NCBI RefSeq assembly: GCF_016907695.1
Contig: NZ_JAFBCK010000001.1
Span: 4,700,001 to 4,764,000, forward strand
Reading direction: 5' to 3'
DNA from: Actinokineospora baliensis
GTDB lineage: Bacteria; Actinomycetota; Actinomycetes; Mycobacteriales; Pseudonocardiaceae
DNA: 64,000 bases
Below the pieces are notes generated by a model, which saw nothing but the letters and a program-made list of their open reading frames with translations, was not told the DNA's origin and ran no database searches. Both the position numbers and the translations under genes were made by a program. This document shows, in pieces, positions 1 to 8,710 of the stretch. Numbering within the stretch: the stretch's first letter is position 1; each line of letters opens with the position of its first letter.

Positions 1-92
1 CGGCCGGAGCGCGGATCACCGTCGGAACGCCGGAGCAGGTCGAGCGCACCGTCGAGGCGCTGTCGCGCATCGCAGGCAAGACCAGCCCATAG
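1..92 (+). CDS. C-terminal end of a class I/II (HisC-like) aminotransferase, 5' truncated
   Basis: Only the last 29 codons are in the window, ending at TAG 90-92. The visible tail contains RITVGTPEQVERTVEAL, which resembles the small-domain end of histidinol-phosphate-type PLP aminotransferases, where an Arg-containing strand is followed by a GT/GR-x-P-E turn and a closing helix. The catalytic lysine region is outside the window, so the call rests on this one motif. The GntR regulator follows 50 bp downstream on the same strand and may be co-transcribed. Confidence 0.55.
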   Translation, partial: AGARITVGTPEQVERTVEALSRIAGKTSP

Positions 93-142
93 GTGACGAT
101 ATATGATCGGTGGGCCGTCTGGTTCAGCCAAGGAGACATGTC

Positions 143-844
143 ATGGGATCGGCGCCCTCGGCAGGACAGTCGAAAGTGGACTTCGTGCACGAGATCCTCC
201 GTGCCCGGATCGTGAACTCGGAGTACGCGGCAGGCCAGCGCCTGATCATCGACACCCTGTCGAAGGAGGTCGGCGTCAGCCAGGCCCCGATCCGGGAAGC
301 GCTGCGCAGGCTCGAGGCGGAGGGGCTCGTCGACTACGGCGCCAACGCGGGGCCGTCGATCGTCCGGCTCGACAAGCAGGACTGGTTCAACCTCATGGAG
401 ATGAAGGCGGTGATCGAGGCGTACGCCACCCGTGCCGCCGTCCCGTTCATCACCGCCGACGACATCACCGAGTTGCGTTCGCTCAACACGCGGTTGTCGC
501 AGGCGCTCGAGGCGTTCGACCTCGAGTCCTGGAGCGCGCACAACCGGGCGTTCCACGAGCTGATCCGCTCCCGGTGCCCCAATCAGCGGATGGTCGGCGA
601 GCTGGAGGACCTCAGCCAATGGGCCGACACCGTGAGCAGGCTGGTGTTCTCCCACGAGCGGGGTTTCATCATCCAGGTACTCGGCCTCTCCGCCGGTCGC
701 GAGACGATCGCCGCGCACGAGCAGATCCTCGACGCCGTCGAACGCGGCGCCGCGGACGGTGCGCTGGAGGATCTCAGCCGTGCGCACACCCTCGCCTTGG
801 TCAAGCAGGTCCAGGACAGGTTGCGCGCCAACGAAGTGGCGTGA
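143..844 (+). CDS. GntR-family transcriptional regulator, FCD (FadR-type) subfamily
   Basis: This 233-residue protein has an N-terminal winged helix (about residues 10-75) with the GntR signature VSQAPIREALRRLEAEG. An all-helical FCD effector domain follows, keeping typical metal or ligand histidines in AHNRAFHEL and AAHEQIL. The ATG at 143 is chosen because AAGGAG lies 7 bases upstream; an in-frame start at 110 has no such site. FCD regulators usually sense small carboxylic acids and repress catabolic operons. The operon 849-4152 converges on this gene, and a perfect palindrome lies upstream of that operon (4221-4232), so it is the likely target. The link to that operon is inference. Confidence 0.9.
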   Translation: MGSAPSAGQSKVDFVHEILRARIVNSEYAAGQRLIIDTLSKEVGVSQAPIREALRRLEAEGLVDYGANAGPSIVRLDKQDWFNLMEMKAVIEAYATRAAVPFITADDITELRSLNTRLSQALEAFDLESWSAHNRAFHELIRSRCPNQRMVGELEDLSQWADTVSRLVFSHERGFIIQVLGLSAGRETIAAHEQILDAVERGAADGALEDLSRAHTLALVKQVQDRLRANEVA

Positions 845-848
845 CTTG

Positions 849-1670
849 TCAGGTGCGGTACCAGGATTCGACCCGGTCGGAGAGTGCCGTCGCGGACAGC
901 GCCTCGGACTCGGCGATCGATCGGTGCACCTGCTGCGGGTTCGGCCACACCCGCTCGGCCCGGTCGTCGAGGGCGTACACCGAGCCGGACACGGCCATCA
1001 GGCTGTCGGGGCGGATGACCGTGGTGTGCCGGTGTTTGAGCACTTTCTCCATCAGCGCGACGTACAGGTCCTGGTCGTACCCGGAGTCCGTGCGTGCCGT
1101 GACACCCTGCTCGGCGGCGGGGGTCCGCAGTGAGTCGGTCAGTTCGTCCAGCAGCTTCACCGAGGCGTTGTGCCGTTCGAGGTGATCGTCGCCTGCCTCG
1201 GACATGTCGGCCGAGCGCTGGCCGCGCAGCTGCTCGCGTAGCTGGTCCTCGGGTGCGAGCACGGTGAACAGGGTGCTGTGCGCGGCGAGCACGGCCTCGG
1301 CGTCGTCGTCGAGCCGGTGGGCCAGTTCGGCGAACCTGCCCCCGATCAGAGGTGCCTCGACGATCAGCAGCCCGTCGTCGGTGAACCAGTCCGCGACGGC
1401 CGAGCGCACCCACGAACCCATGGCCACTCGCACGCCCGCGTGGGTCACGCCGTCGATCTCGGGGTACTTGTCCCGTGCCACCGGGTCCTGATCCCAGGAC
1501 CGGCGCGCGACATCCCACTGCAGCACACCGGTACGGCGGCCAATGGCTGCGGCGGCCAGCTCACGCACCAGCAGGCTCTTGCCCGTGCCGGGCAACCCGA
1601 CCAGCACGACACAGCGCAGCGCGGGCAAGCGTGCCCACAACGGGTCCAGGTATGGCGCGGGGGCGGTCAT
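849..1670 (-). CDS. P-loop NTPase / kinase-like protein
   Basis: The 273-residue product has a clear Walker A motif, GLPGTGKS, near residue 25. The rest has no signature I can assign; the overall look is of a small-molecule or zeta-toxin-like kinase, with acidic segments around DGLLIVEAP that could serve as Walker B. Its start overlaps the stop of the upstream ThDP enzyme by four bases (ATGA at 1667-1670), so the two are translationally coupled. It is the last gene of the operon running 4152 to 849 and may phosphorylate the pathway substrate. Function is unproven. Confidence 0.65.
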   Translation of the reverse strand: MTAPAPYLDPLWARLPALRCVVLVGLPGTGKSLLVRELAAAAIGRRTGVLQWDVARRSWDQDPVARDKYPEIDGVTHAGVRVAMGSWVRSAVADWFTDDGLLIVEAPLIGGRFAELAHRLDDDAEAVLAAHSTLFTVLAPEDQLREQLRGQRSADMSEAGDDHLERHNASVKLLDELTDSLRTPAAEQGVTARTDSGYDQDLYVALMEKVLKHRHTTVIRPDSLMAVSGSVYALDDRAERVWPNPQQVHRSIAESEALSATALSDRVESWYRT

Positions 1671-3271
1671 CGGAACCGGTCCACGCTGACCATGTCGCCC
1701 ACCGGCACCTCGATGACCGTAGGGCCAGGGTTCGCGAACGCCGCGTCGAGCGCAGGGGCCAAGGCCGCCGGACTCTCCGCGCGGGCGTAACCCGCGCCGA
1801 ACGAGGTGACGAACCCCTCGAAGTCCGGGTTGACCAGATCGGTGGCGATCACCCTGCCTCCGTACAGATCCCGCTGCATCTGCTGCACGTTGCCGTACTG
1901 GCTGTTGTTGAACAAGACCGTGACCAGGCCGATTCCGTGCTGCACGGCGGTAGCCAGTTCGGTTGCGGCGAAAAGGAATCCGCCATCACCGGTGACCGAG
2001 AGCACCCGGGTGTCCGGCTTCGCGACCTTGGCGCCGAGCGCGGTGGGAAACCCGTAGCCGAGGGTGCCCATGTACCCAGTGGACAGGAACGTCCGGGGTC
2101 GGTGCACCGGCATGACAATGCGGCTGGCGAACCCGATCTGGGTCAGCTCGTCGACGAAGATGCCGTCGTCGCCGAGCGCCTCCCTGATCACCGACAGGTA
2201 GGCGATCTGCTGGTCGAGGACCGCGCTGCGCTCCCGCCAGGCCGCGTGGACCTGCCGCATCTGTTCGGTGCGATCGGGGCCGCGGACTCCCTTGGCGCGC
2301 AAGGCATCCAGCAGTACCGGCAGGTGGCTCTCCAGCCGTCCGGTGATGGCGACATCGGGCTGGCCGTAGCGGCCGTGGACGGTCTGATCGGCGTCGATCC
2401 GGATCAGCGTGCGGGCACCCCGCCCCCAGCCCTGCAGCGCCGACCGCGCGCTCCCGCCGAGCGCGATGACCACATCGGTCTCGGCCCACAGAGGCTTGGC
2501 CTCGGGCAGGAAGCAGCTCAGCGGGTGGCGGCTGTCGACGATGCCGCGGCCGGTCCGGTAGCCCACCACCGGCGCCTGCAGCAGCTCGGCCAGCGCGGTG
2601 ACCTCCGCCGACACGTCCTGGGCGCCGTTGGCCACGAAGATCATCGGGTTGGCCGCGCCCGCGAGCACCGAAACCGCGTTGTCGATCCCCTCCGCGTCGA
2701 TCAACTCGTCGGCCTCGCTGGCGACCGGCGATGCCCCGGGAACCGGAGCCCGCATCGCCAGCACGTCCATCGGCACCTCAAGGGTCACCGGCCGGGGGCG
2801 ACCCGTGTTGAGCGCCCGGACGGCGTCGGCGACCTTGGTGCCCGCCTCGGCGGGGTGGGTGACCCGGTCGTAGTGCTTGCTCAGCGACCGCAGCAGCCCG
2901 GGCTGGTCGGGGACCTCGTGCAAGGTGCCCAACTCCCGACCGATCATCTTCTGCGGCACCTGACCGGTGAGGAAGAACAGCTTCGCGTTGAGCCCGTACG
3001 CCGTGGCCAGCGCGGCACCGGCGTTGAGCACACCCGGGCCGGGCACGACGTTGCAGACGCTGGGCAGTCCGGTCGCCATCGTGGCCCCGAGCGCCATGAA
3101 CCCCGCGCCCTGCTCGTGGCGGGTGTGGATGACCCGGAAGTCGTCGCCCGCGTCGTAGAAGGCGTTGTAGAGCCAGTCGTTCTGGACGCCGGGAAGACCG
3201 AAGACGGTCGTCAACCCATGCGCTTTGAGACCCGCGACGACCGATTCGCCCCCGGTCCGGTAGGTGACCAT
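1667..3271 (-). CDS. Thiamine-diphosphate-dependent enzyme of the acetolactate synthase/decarboxylase family
   Basis: The 534-residue protein has the three-domain layout of ThDP enzymes. The N-terminal PYR domain has the catalytic glutamate in RHEQGAGFMA and a GPGVLNA loop. A central Rossmann-like domain follows. The C-terminal PP domain has the ThDP/Mg motif GDGGFLF ending in FNNSQYGN. Length and motifs match acetolactate synthase, benzoylformate decarboxylase and related 2-oxo-acid enzymes, but nothing identifies the substrate, and no small ALS subunit is nearby. Its start shares one base with the stop of the MBL hydrolase gene at 3271, so the genes are probably coupled. A catabolic role is suggested by the GntR/FCD regulator. 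Confidence 0.85.
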   Translation of the reverse strand: MVTYRTGGESVVAGLKAHGLTTVFGLPGVQNDWLYNAFYDAGDDFRVIHTRHEQGAGFMALGATMATGLPSVCNVVPGPGVLNAGAALATAYGLNAKLFFLTGQVPQKMIGRELGTLHEVPDQPGLLRSLSKHYDRVTHPAEAGTKVADAVRALNTGRPRPVTLEVPMDVLAMRAPVPGASPVASEADELIDAEGIDNAVSVLAGAANPMIFVANGAQDVSAEVTALAELLQAPVVGYRTGRGIVDSRHPLSCFLPEAKPLWAETDVVIALGGSARSALQGWGRGARTLIRIDADQTVHGRYGQPDVAITGRLESHLPVLLDALRAKGVRGPDRTEQMRQVHAAWRERSAVLDQQIAYLSVIREALGDDGIFVDELTQIGFASRIVMPVHRPRTFLSTGYMGTLGYGFPTALGAKVAKPDTRVLSVTGDGGFLFAATELATAVQHGIGLVTVLFNNSQYGNVQQMQRDLYGGRVIATDLVNPDFEGFVTSFGAGYARAESPAALAPALDAAFANPGPTVIEVPVGDMVSVDRFR

Positions 3272-4152
3272 CAGTTGCGTACTTCCTCGTGGCTGGGGAC
3301 GGGGACGCGCAGGAAGTCCCGACCGATCGAGATCGGACCGGAGTAAGCGGATCGCGCCTCGCGGCGGATCTCGTCGTCGGAGGTTGGACCGAACGCCCCG
3401 ACAGGACTGAGCAACAGCGCCCGAGCCCCCGCCGCAGCCGCAATCCGCGCCGCACCGACAGGCTCACTGTGCACCGACCGCATCCGCGTCAGCACCCGCT
3501 GGGCCCGCTCCGTCGGCAGGTACGAGGCCGCATTGTTCAGGTACGTCGTCTCGTGCACCAGCAAGTCGACATCGCGCGCGAGCTCGGCGACGGCCTGTGA
3601 CGGCCGTGTGTCGCCGGAGAAACACACACTGCGACCGGCCACATCGACGCGATACCCGAACGACGGGATCGGGGGATGCTCGACCGTGGCGGCGGTCACC
3701 TGGGCGACGCCGCAGTCGATCGATCCTGGCGATGTCAGCTCGACGATGTCGACCAACTCACGAAGATGCGGCCACCCCTCGTCAGCCATCCGACTCCGGA
3801 TGTCGACCTCGAACGCCTCGTAGTGCAACTCGAACAACCGCCGCAACGGCGGCGGCCCGATCACCCGCACCGGCGCACGAAGCCGCGACCACGCGAGATG
3901 CAGCAACACCGCGACGTCAGCGACATGGTCAATGTGGTGGTGGGTGATCAGGACCCGCCGCAGCTTCGCCAGGTCGAGCCCCGCCTCGACGAGCTGCCCG
4001 GCAACACCGTTCCCGCAGTCCACCAGGCTGATCTCACCCGCCACCTCAAGCGCGTGCGCGACCGGCCGCCGCCCCACCTTGGGAGTGGGGCCGCCTGCGG
4101 AACCGAGCACCACCACAACCGCCTCGGCATCGGTGTCTGGACCAGACGGCAC
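3271..4152 (-). CDS. MBL-fold metallo-hydrolase (RNase Z/arylsulfatase-like)
   Basis: This 293-residue protein carries the MBL signature THHHIDH, a further metal histidine in VEHPPIPSFGY, and the bridging aspartate in FSGDTRPS. The C-terminal position that normally reads SHLVP with the last histidine ligand reads SPVGAF here, so one zinc ligand appears lost. The GTG at 4152 is chosen because AGAAGGGA sits just upstream; an upstream in-frame GTG at 4197 lacks a site. It is the first gene of the operon with the ThDP enzyme and P-loop protein, and is likely a hydrolase of an intermediate. The substrate is unknown. Confidence 0.8.
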   Translation of the reverse strand: MPSGPDTDAEAVVVVLGSAGGPTPKVGRRPVAHALEVAGEISLVDCGNGVAGQLVEAGLDLAKLRRVLITHHHIDHVADVAVLLHLAWSRLRAPVRVIGPPPLRRLFELHYEAFEVDIRSRMADEGWPHLRELVDIVELTSPGSIDCGVAQVTAATVEHPPIPSFGYRVDVAGRSVCFSGDTRPSQAVAELARDVDLLVHETTYLNNAASYLPTERAQRVLTRMRSVHSEPVGAARIAAAAGARALLLSPVGAFGPTSDDEIRREARSAYSGPISIGRDFLRVPVPSHEEVRN

Positions 4153-4220
4153 CGCTCGTTCCCTTCTCGCACCTCGTGGCGCAGCGACCTGCCGCACGCG
4201 CTAGCAATAACCTATTGGGG

Positions 4221-4232
4221 ATCCTATAGGAT
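4221..4232. promoter_or_regulatory. Perfect 12-bp palindrome, candidate GntR operator
   Basis: ATCCTATAGGAT is a perfect palindrome lying 69 bases upstream of the chosen MBL hydrolase start, with a partial copy of the half-site (CCTATTGG) beside it at 4211-4218. FCD-type GntR regulators bind short AT-centred palindromes, and the rest of this intergenic region is less AT-rich. Assignment to the regulator at 143-844 is inference. Confidence 0.45.
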
Positions 4233-4368
4233 GCCGGTAGAGATCGCTAGACCAACCAAGCCCTCGGTACGGGCGTTACGGCGCGTCGGGGTACGCATGG
4301 CTGTGGTCGTGCGGTGTGGACGCTCGTGGAGGCGCCAGAATGCCCATTCTCGGGCGATTCGTGATGGA

Positions 4369-5040
4369 TTAGTTGCAGAACTTCGAAGAAGAAGGACGCC
4401 GGGTTACTGTCTGGGCGTCAAGAATGTCAATGCCGAGGCTACCCATCTCGCTCAGGTTGAGGGCGGTGGGGGTCGATAGATCATTCTGGAGTTCGCCTGC
4501 CCGCTCGGTGGGCAGTACGCCGTAGAAGATGTCGTAGGAGGCCGTGTCGTTGCCAAGCTCACCAATGGCCAGGTCCGGCCTCGTGCTCCGTGTGCCTTTC
4601 GGGTCAAAGGGGGCCATGATCACGCGCGCAGGATAGTAGGTTCTCTTGTTCTTGAGTGCACTTTCGTCCTGGCGGGAATGAATCCCAACCACCACCGAGT
4701 AGCCGGGCTTGGCGGCCCCGGCTACGGTGACCTTGACACATCGGTCGACCGTGCCGTTCTTGTCGGTTTCGACGGGAAGCATCCGAAGTTCCTCAGGCAC
4801 TGCCGAGGCTGCAGTCGTGGAGGTTCGTGAAGCGGCGATCGTAACCAGTGCCAGGGCGAGGGCAGAAAAGATGCTGACAGCCAACACTCGGCGAGCAACC
4901 TTGCGCCCGTCCTTCCTGACGCGGCCACCATGGTAGTGCTGGTGAAAGCCTCCGTGGATGCTTCCCGCTTGAACCGCTTGCGAGATGTCACCAGACAGCG
5001 TGTTGCTCGTCCGGATTTCGTCTGAGGACGGGTCTGTCAC
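4369..5040 (-). CDS. Membrane protein with Gly/Gln-rich N-terminal motif and extracytoplasmic domain
   Basis: The GTG at 5040 gives a 223-residue protein; longer frames upstream look non-coding. Residues about 11-37 read SNTLSGDISQAVQAGSIHGG and continue into a His-rich stretch. This is a short, pseudo-symmetric hydrophobic/Gly/Gln motif of the kind seen at the N-termini of many actinomycete signalling proteins. One transmembrane helix follows (VLAVSIFSALALALVTIAA), then an outside domain of about 150 residues with two cysteines (DRCVKV and the terminal FCN). No family is recognised for that domain. Its motif resembles those of the NTPase and cyclase-like proteins at 6540-9385. Confidence 0.6.
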   Translation of the reverse strand: MTDPSSDEIRTSNTLSGDISQAVQAGSIHGGFHQHYHGGRVRKDGRKVARRVLAVSIFSALALALVTIAASRTSTTAASAVPEELRMLPVETDKNGTVDRCVKVTVAGAAKPGYSVVVGIHSRQDESALKNKRTYYPARVIMAPFDPKGTRSTRPDLAIGELGNDTASYDIFYGVLPTERAGELQNDLSTPTALNLSEMGSLGIDILDAQTVTRRPSSSKFCN

Positions 5041-5280
5041 AGGCCAAGTATGCCGGGCCTGCTTGCCCGGCAAGCGCGGAAGCGGACTCAAACAATCCTC
5101 CAGTGCCACTCGCGGACACCATGGCGGTGATCGGGGGCGGTCCCCACTAGCTCGGCAGGCGGTGCTCCTCATCTCCGCATGTGTTGCGGTCATCTGGCCC
5201 TGATGTGGCGGCCCCGGGCGACAACAGACTGGTCCGGGCCCAGGGACGGAGGCCCGCGAGCGACGAGGGGCGGAGCGTTG

Positions 5281-6468
5281 GTGCGTAGCGGATTCGCGCG
5301 GGTGGTCGTCGGTGTGGTGGTCGCGATGGCGGCTTCGGTAGAGCCTGCCGTGGCTGGGGTAGGCGGGGTTCGGGTGGTGGCGTTGGAGACACCGGGGGCG
5401 GAGAGCGGGGTGTCCGACATCAACAACGTCGATGCCTCGGTGGGGTACGTCCGCCCAGATGGGGCGCAGTGGAACGAGACACTGCCCGTGCGGTGGTCTC
5501 GGCGGGGGGCTGTGACCTGGCTGGCTGTGCCGCCCGAGTTTCCCGTGGGGGCGGCGGCAGCGCTCAACGACGCGGGGGTCGTGGTGGGGCGTGTGTCCGA
5601 CCGCACTGCGGGGCGGGCCGTGCGGTGGGACCGGGACGGGCGTGTAGCAGTGCTTCCCGGGCCTCCCGGTTTCGAGTCGACCGCTGCGGAGATGGTGAAC
5701 GCGGCTGGCTGGGTGGGTGGGGTCGCATCGAACCCTACGCCGCCGGAGTACCCGCAGCGGGCGCTGCGGTGGGATCCGCGCGGCGCGTTGGCCGTGCTGG
5801 AACCGTTGCCTGGGAACACGTTCGCGGTGCTCACCGGCCTGACTGACGATGGTGTGGCTTACGGTTACTCCAGTCCGCGGCGCACCAGCCCCGTCTCGAC
5901 CGCCGTGCGCTGGGGCCTTGACGGCGTTCCGGTGGCGTTGCCGATTCCGCCGGGCGCGCTCGGCACGTCCCTCCACGGGGTTGCTGGCAGGACGGCGTTC
6001 GGGTCCGCCACCGACACGCCCGGCCTGGACTACCCGGTGCGGTGGGACCTGACGAACACCACCGTCACCGTGCTCGACACGACCGGGTTCCGTTTCACTT
6101 CCCTGCAAGCGGCCAACCGCCGCGGTGAGGTCATCGGCGGTGGTCTCGACAACTCTTCCATCATACCGGTGCTGCGCTGGAATCGGTCAGGTCACCGGGA
6201 CAGCCTCGCCCCGCTACCCGGCCAAACGCAGGCCGCGGGCTATGCCATCAACGACTCGGGCACGGTCGTCGGCACTTCAAGTGGCTACAGGTCCGGCGAT
6301 CGCCCGGTCCGCTGGAGTGCTGACGGGGCCGTGACCGAGTTGCCAACCGCCCCGGGCACGACGTTCGACATCCCGCACGCCATCAACGAACGCGGCACCA
6401 TCGCGGGCCGCGGCTCGACGGACGACGACAACCACTGGACCCGAGCCCTGATCTGGGTCACCACCTGA
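5281..6468 (+). CDS. Secreted HAF-repeat-like beta-propeller protein
   Basis: The GTG at 5281 gives 395 residues and starts directly at a signal peptide (RSGFARVVVGVVVAMAA, with Ala-rich cleavage near EPAVAG). The mature part consists of repeated units of about 45 residues with the pattern A-x-x-L/I-N-D/x-x-G-x-V-V-G followed by A/P-V-R-W-x-x-D/G, as in ALNDAGVVVGRVSD and AINDSGTVVGTSSG. This is the extracellular HAF-repeat pattern and predicts a propeller. A homologous protein lies at 19579-20736. No enzymatic motif is visible; a surface or binding role is possible. Confidence 0.75.
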   Translation: MRSGFARVVVGVVVAMAASVEPAVAGVGGVRVVALETPGAESGVSDINNVDASVGYVRPDGAQWNETLPVRWSRRGAVTWLAVPPEFPVGAAAALNDAGVVVGRVSDRTAGRAVRWDRDGRVAVLPGPPGFESTAAEMVNAAGWVGGVASNPTPPEYPQRALRWDPRGALAVLEPLPGNTFAVLTGLTDDGVAYGYSSPRRTSPVSTAVRWGLDGVPVALPIPPGALGTSLHGVAGRTAFGSATDTPGLDYPVRWDLTNTTVTVLDTTGFRFTSLQAANRRGEVIGGGLDNSSIIPVLRWNRSGHRDSLAPLPGQTQAAGYAINDSGTVVGTSSGYRSGDRPVRWSADGAVTELPTAPGTTFDIPHAINERGTIAGRGSTDDDNHWTRALIWVTT

Positions 6469-6504
6469 CGGCGGCGACGACCGCCGTCTCCAAGAACGCC
6501 ACGG

Positions 6505-6525
6505 CGACGCAAGATCCCTGCGTCG
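6505..6525. terminator. Short inverted repeat between convergent genes
   Basis: CGACGCA (6505-6511) and TGCGTCG (6519-6525) can form a 7-bp stem with a 7-base loop in the gap between the convergent genes ending at 6468 and 6540. The stem is short and no T-run follows, so this is only a weak terminator candidate. Confidence 0.3.
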
Positions 6526-6539
6526 GTCTGCATCGTGAG

Positions 6540-8672
6540 CTACTCCACCCTGGTCGCTGTGTCGCTGCCGCAGGTGGAGCAGTAGTACTCGTCGTTGTCG
6601 GCCATCGTTCGGCTGATGCTGGCGGTGTCCGGGTCACCGGTTATCGACATGGTGAACTCGCCGTAGCCGAGGAGCGAGCCGCAGGAGCCTTCGCGCATCG
6701 GCAGTTTGCCACTGGCCGAGGAGTCTGTTCCGGTCAGGCGGATCACGTCGCCGCAGGTTGTGGTGATCTCGTAGCTGCCGGAGCCGGATTCCTGCACCTC
6801 GAACCGGCTTCGGCTGTCCTGCCAGGTGCCGGCGATCCCGGTTTCCTGGAACAGGTCACTGTTGTTCAGGATCGCGATCCCGACCACGGCCGCGATGATG
6901 ACCATGATTGGGGAAAGCAGTGAGCTACTGGCGGCGGCTCCCGCTGCGGTTGCCGCCTGAGGCGCCGCCGACGCGACCGACGCCGCGGGGGCGACCGGTG
7001 CGGAGGGAGGTGCCACCACGTTGCTCACGGCGCTGGGGTCGGGCGGTGTCGTAGCGTAGACCGGGTCCGCTGTCGGGGTGTGCGCTGCGGGGTCGGGCGG
7101 GACGAGCGTGGACTCGGCCACACCGTCGGGGAAGTTCGGGAAGTCGATGGTGTCCACCGTGGGGTCCTGCTGCTCGAACCCCGTCATGTGGTCCATCACG
7201 AGCTCCGGTGTGTCCCCGCCATCGGTCAGCGGCAGATCGGGGATGTCGGACGGTGCCGGAAGGAACTGCTGGGCCCCGGCCGCCGCGTTCGTGCCCTGAT
7301 GCTGTCCGAGAGTCCGCCACAGCGTGACGGCCTGGGCCAGCAAGACGGCTGCCAGCAGGCGTTTGCCGGTCACGAGGCTGCGGATGCCTTCCTCGTGCGC
7401 GAAATACGCCTTGGCCGCAGTGTCACCCGCGCGGTCGGCACCCGTCCAGCCACGGCGCAGCGTCTCGCCCCACGCGTCGAACCGCAGGGAATGCGCCAGT
7501 TTCGGCGACGCGGCCCGCCCCAGGTCGACCGCGAGGTGGGGCGCCCCACCCGCGATGGCCAGGCCCGCCGACCGCTCGATCGCCCTGCTGTGCTCGGCGA
7601 CCCGCTCGGGCATTGTCCCGGGGTCCGCGGCCCACTCGGTGAAGTGCGCGCAGAGCCGCTCGAACGGGACCGCCGCGACCTCGCGCCGACGCAGCGCGGC
7701 GGCCACCCCGGGCGCGGGCCGGTAGCCGTGTTCGCCTGGCGTCACGAGCCCCAACTCGCTGAGCCGCTCGCACAGCGGTCCTACCTCCGGCTCGCCCGCC
7801 AACGCGCCAATGTGGACAGTCGAGAGCTCCGCGTCCCGCAATGTCGACAGCACGTTGAGGATGTCCAGGGCGGTCGGCCCGACTGCGTCGAGCAGCAGTG
7901 GCAGCAGGTCGGAGACCGCGCCGGGGGCAGGAAGCTTCGACTGGTCCACTCCCGCCGCGCGCAGCAGGAGCAGCGGATTCCCGTCCGCAGCTCGCCACAG
8001 GTCGGCCGCGGTCTCCTGCTCGGCGCCGCGCAACGGCCTGCCAAGCCCCTGAGCCAACAGGAGCAGGGCGATGTCCTGGGGGAGACCGCCGAGGCGGTGC
8101 GCCGTCGCGTCCCCGAGCGGCGTGCAGTCCCGGCCCGCGAGCACGAACGTCGCGTCGGGCACGAGGTCGGTCAGCTCCCGCAGCTGGTCGACCCCGAGGT
8201 CGGCGTCATCGACGTACACCGTGATCCGCAGGCCCGTCATCAGCTCCCGCAGGCCCGACCGCGACGGCGCGTAGCCGTGACTGTGGTAGCAGGCCTCAAA
8301 GATCTCCTGCGCGAGGTCACCAACCTGCCGGTGCGCGGCGCTGACAAACACCACGCCGTCCGGGTCGCACTCGACGGTGCGCGCGACATGGCGCAGTAGC
8401 GTACTCTTGCCAATGCCCGCAGGCCCGCTCAACCGCACCAGTCCACCATCGGCGATCGCGGCGGCCAGCCGGTCCACGTCCTGCCCCCGCCCGATCGGCA
8501 CACGACCGCGCCGGGGCAGCACCGAAATCCGCTCCCGGCGCACCGGATCGGGCCGCTCCCGCTCCACCTCGACCGTCACCGAGGACCCGTGCCGCGCATC
8601 GACCAAGACGTTGTAGTTGCCCGCGACGACCGACCCGTAGGTCGAGCCCTGCACGGTGATGTTCTGCCCCAT
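6540..8672 (-). CDS. STAND/NLR-like NTPase with N-terminal amyloid-like motif and C-terminal membrane anchor
   Basis: The ATG at 8672 (AGGGGAGGGG just upstream) gives 710 residues. Residues 9-25 (GSTYGSVVAGNYNVLVD) form a Gly/Val/Asn pseudo-palindromic motif like the RHIM-like signalling motifs of bacterial NLR proteins. An NTPase domain follows, with Walker A GPAGIGKST (83-91) and Walker B ITVYVDDAD (150-158), then a winged-helix-like region and an all-helical part. A Pro/Ala-rich linker leads to a transmembrane helix (PIMVIIAAVVGIAIL, about residue 585) and an outside domain with paired cysteines (YYCSTCG). No classical sensor repeats are visible. It lies 38 bp downstream of the cyclase-like gene and is probably co-transcribed with it. 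A signalling or defence role is inferred. Confidence 0.75.
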   Translation of the reverse strand: MGQNITVQGSTYGSVVAGNYNVLVDARHGSSVTVEVERERPDPVRRERISVLPRRGRVPIGRGQDVDRLAAAIADGGLVRLSGPAGIGKSTLLRHVARTVECDPDGVVFVSAAHRQVGDLAQEIFEACYHSHGYAPSRSGLRELMTGLRITVYVDDADLGVDQLRELTDLVPDATFVLAGRDCTPLGDATAHRLGGLPQDIALLLLAQGLGRPLRGAEQETAADLWRAADGNPLLLLRAAGVDQSKLPAPGAVSDLLPLLLDAVGPTALDILNVLSTLRDAELSTVHIGALAGEPEVGPLCERLSELGLVTPGEHGYRPAPGVAAALRRREVAAVPFERLCAHFTEWAADPGTMPERVAEHSRAIERSAGLAIAGGAPHLAVDLGRAASPKLAHSLRFDAWGETLRRGWTGADRAGDTAAKAYFAHEEGIRSLVTGKRLLAAVLLAQAVTLWRTLGQHQGTNAAAGAQQFLPAPSDIPDLPLTDGGDTPELVMDHMTGFEQQDPTVDTIDFPNFPDGVAESTLVPPDPAAHTPTADPVYATTPPDPSAVSNVVAPPSAPVAPAASVASAAPQAATAAGAAASSSLLSPIMVIIAAVVGIAILNNSDLFQETGIAGTWQDSRSRFEVQESGSGSYEITTTCGDVIRLTGTDSSASGKLPMREGSCGSLLGYGEFTMSITGDPDTASISRTMADNDEYYCSTCGSDTATRVE

Positions 8673-8710
8673 GGCCACCCCTCCCCTTCCTATCTTCGGC
8701 CGGTCGCGGT

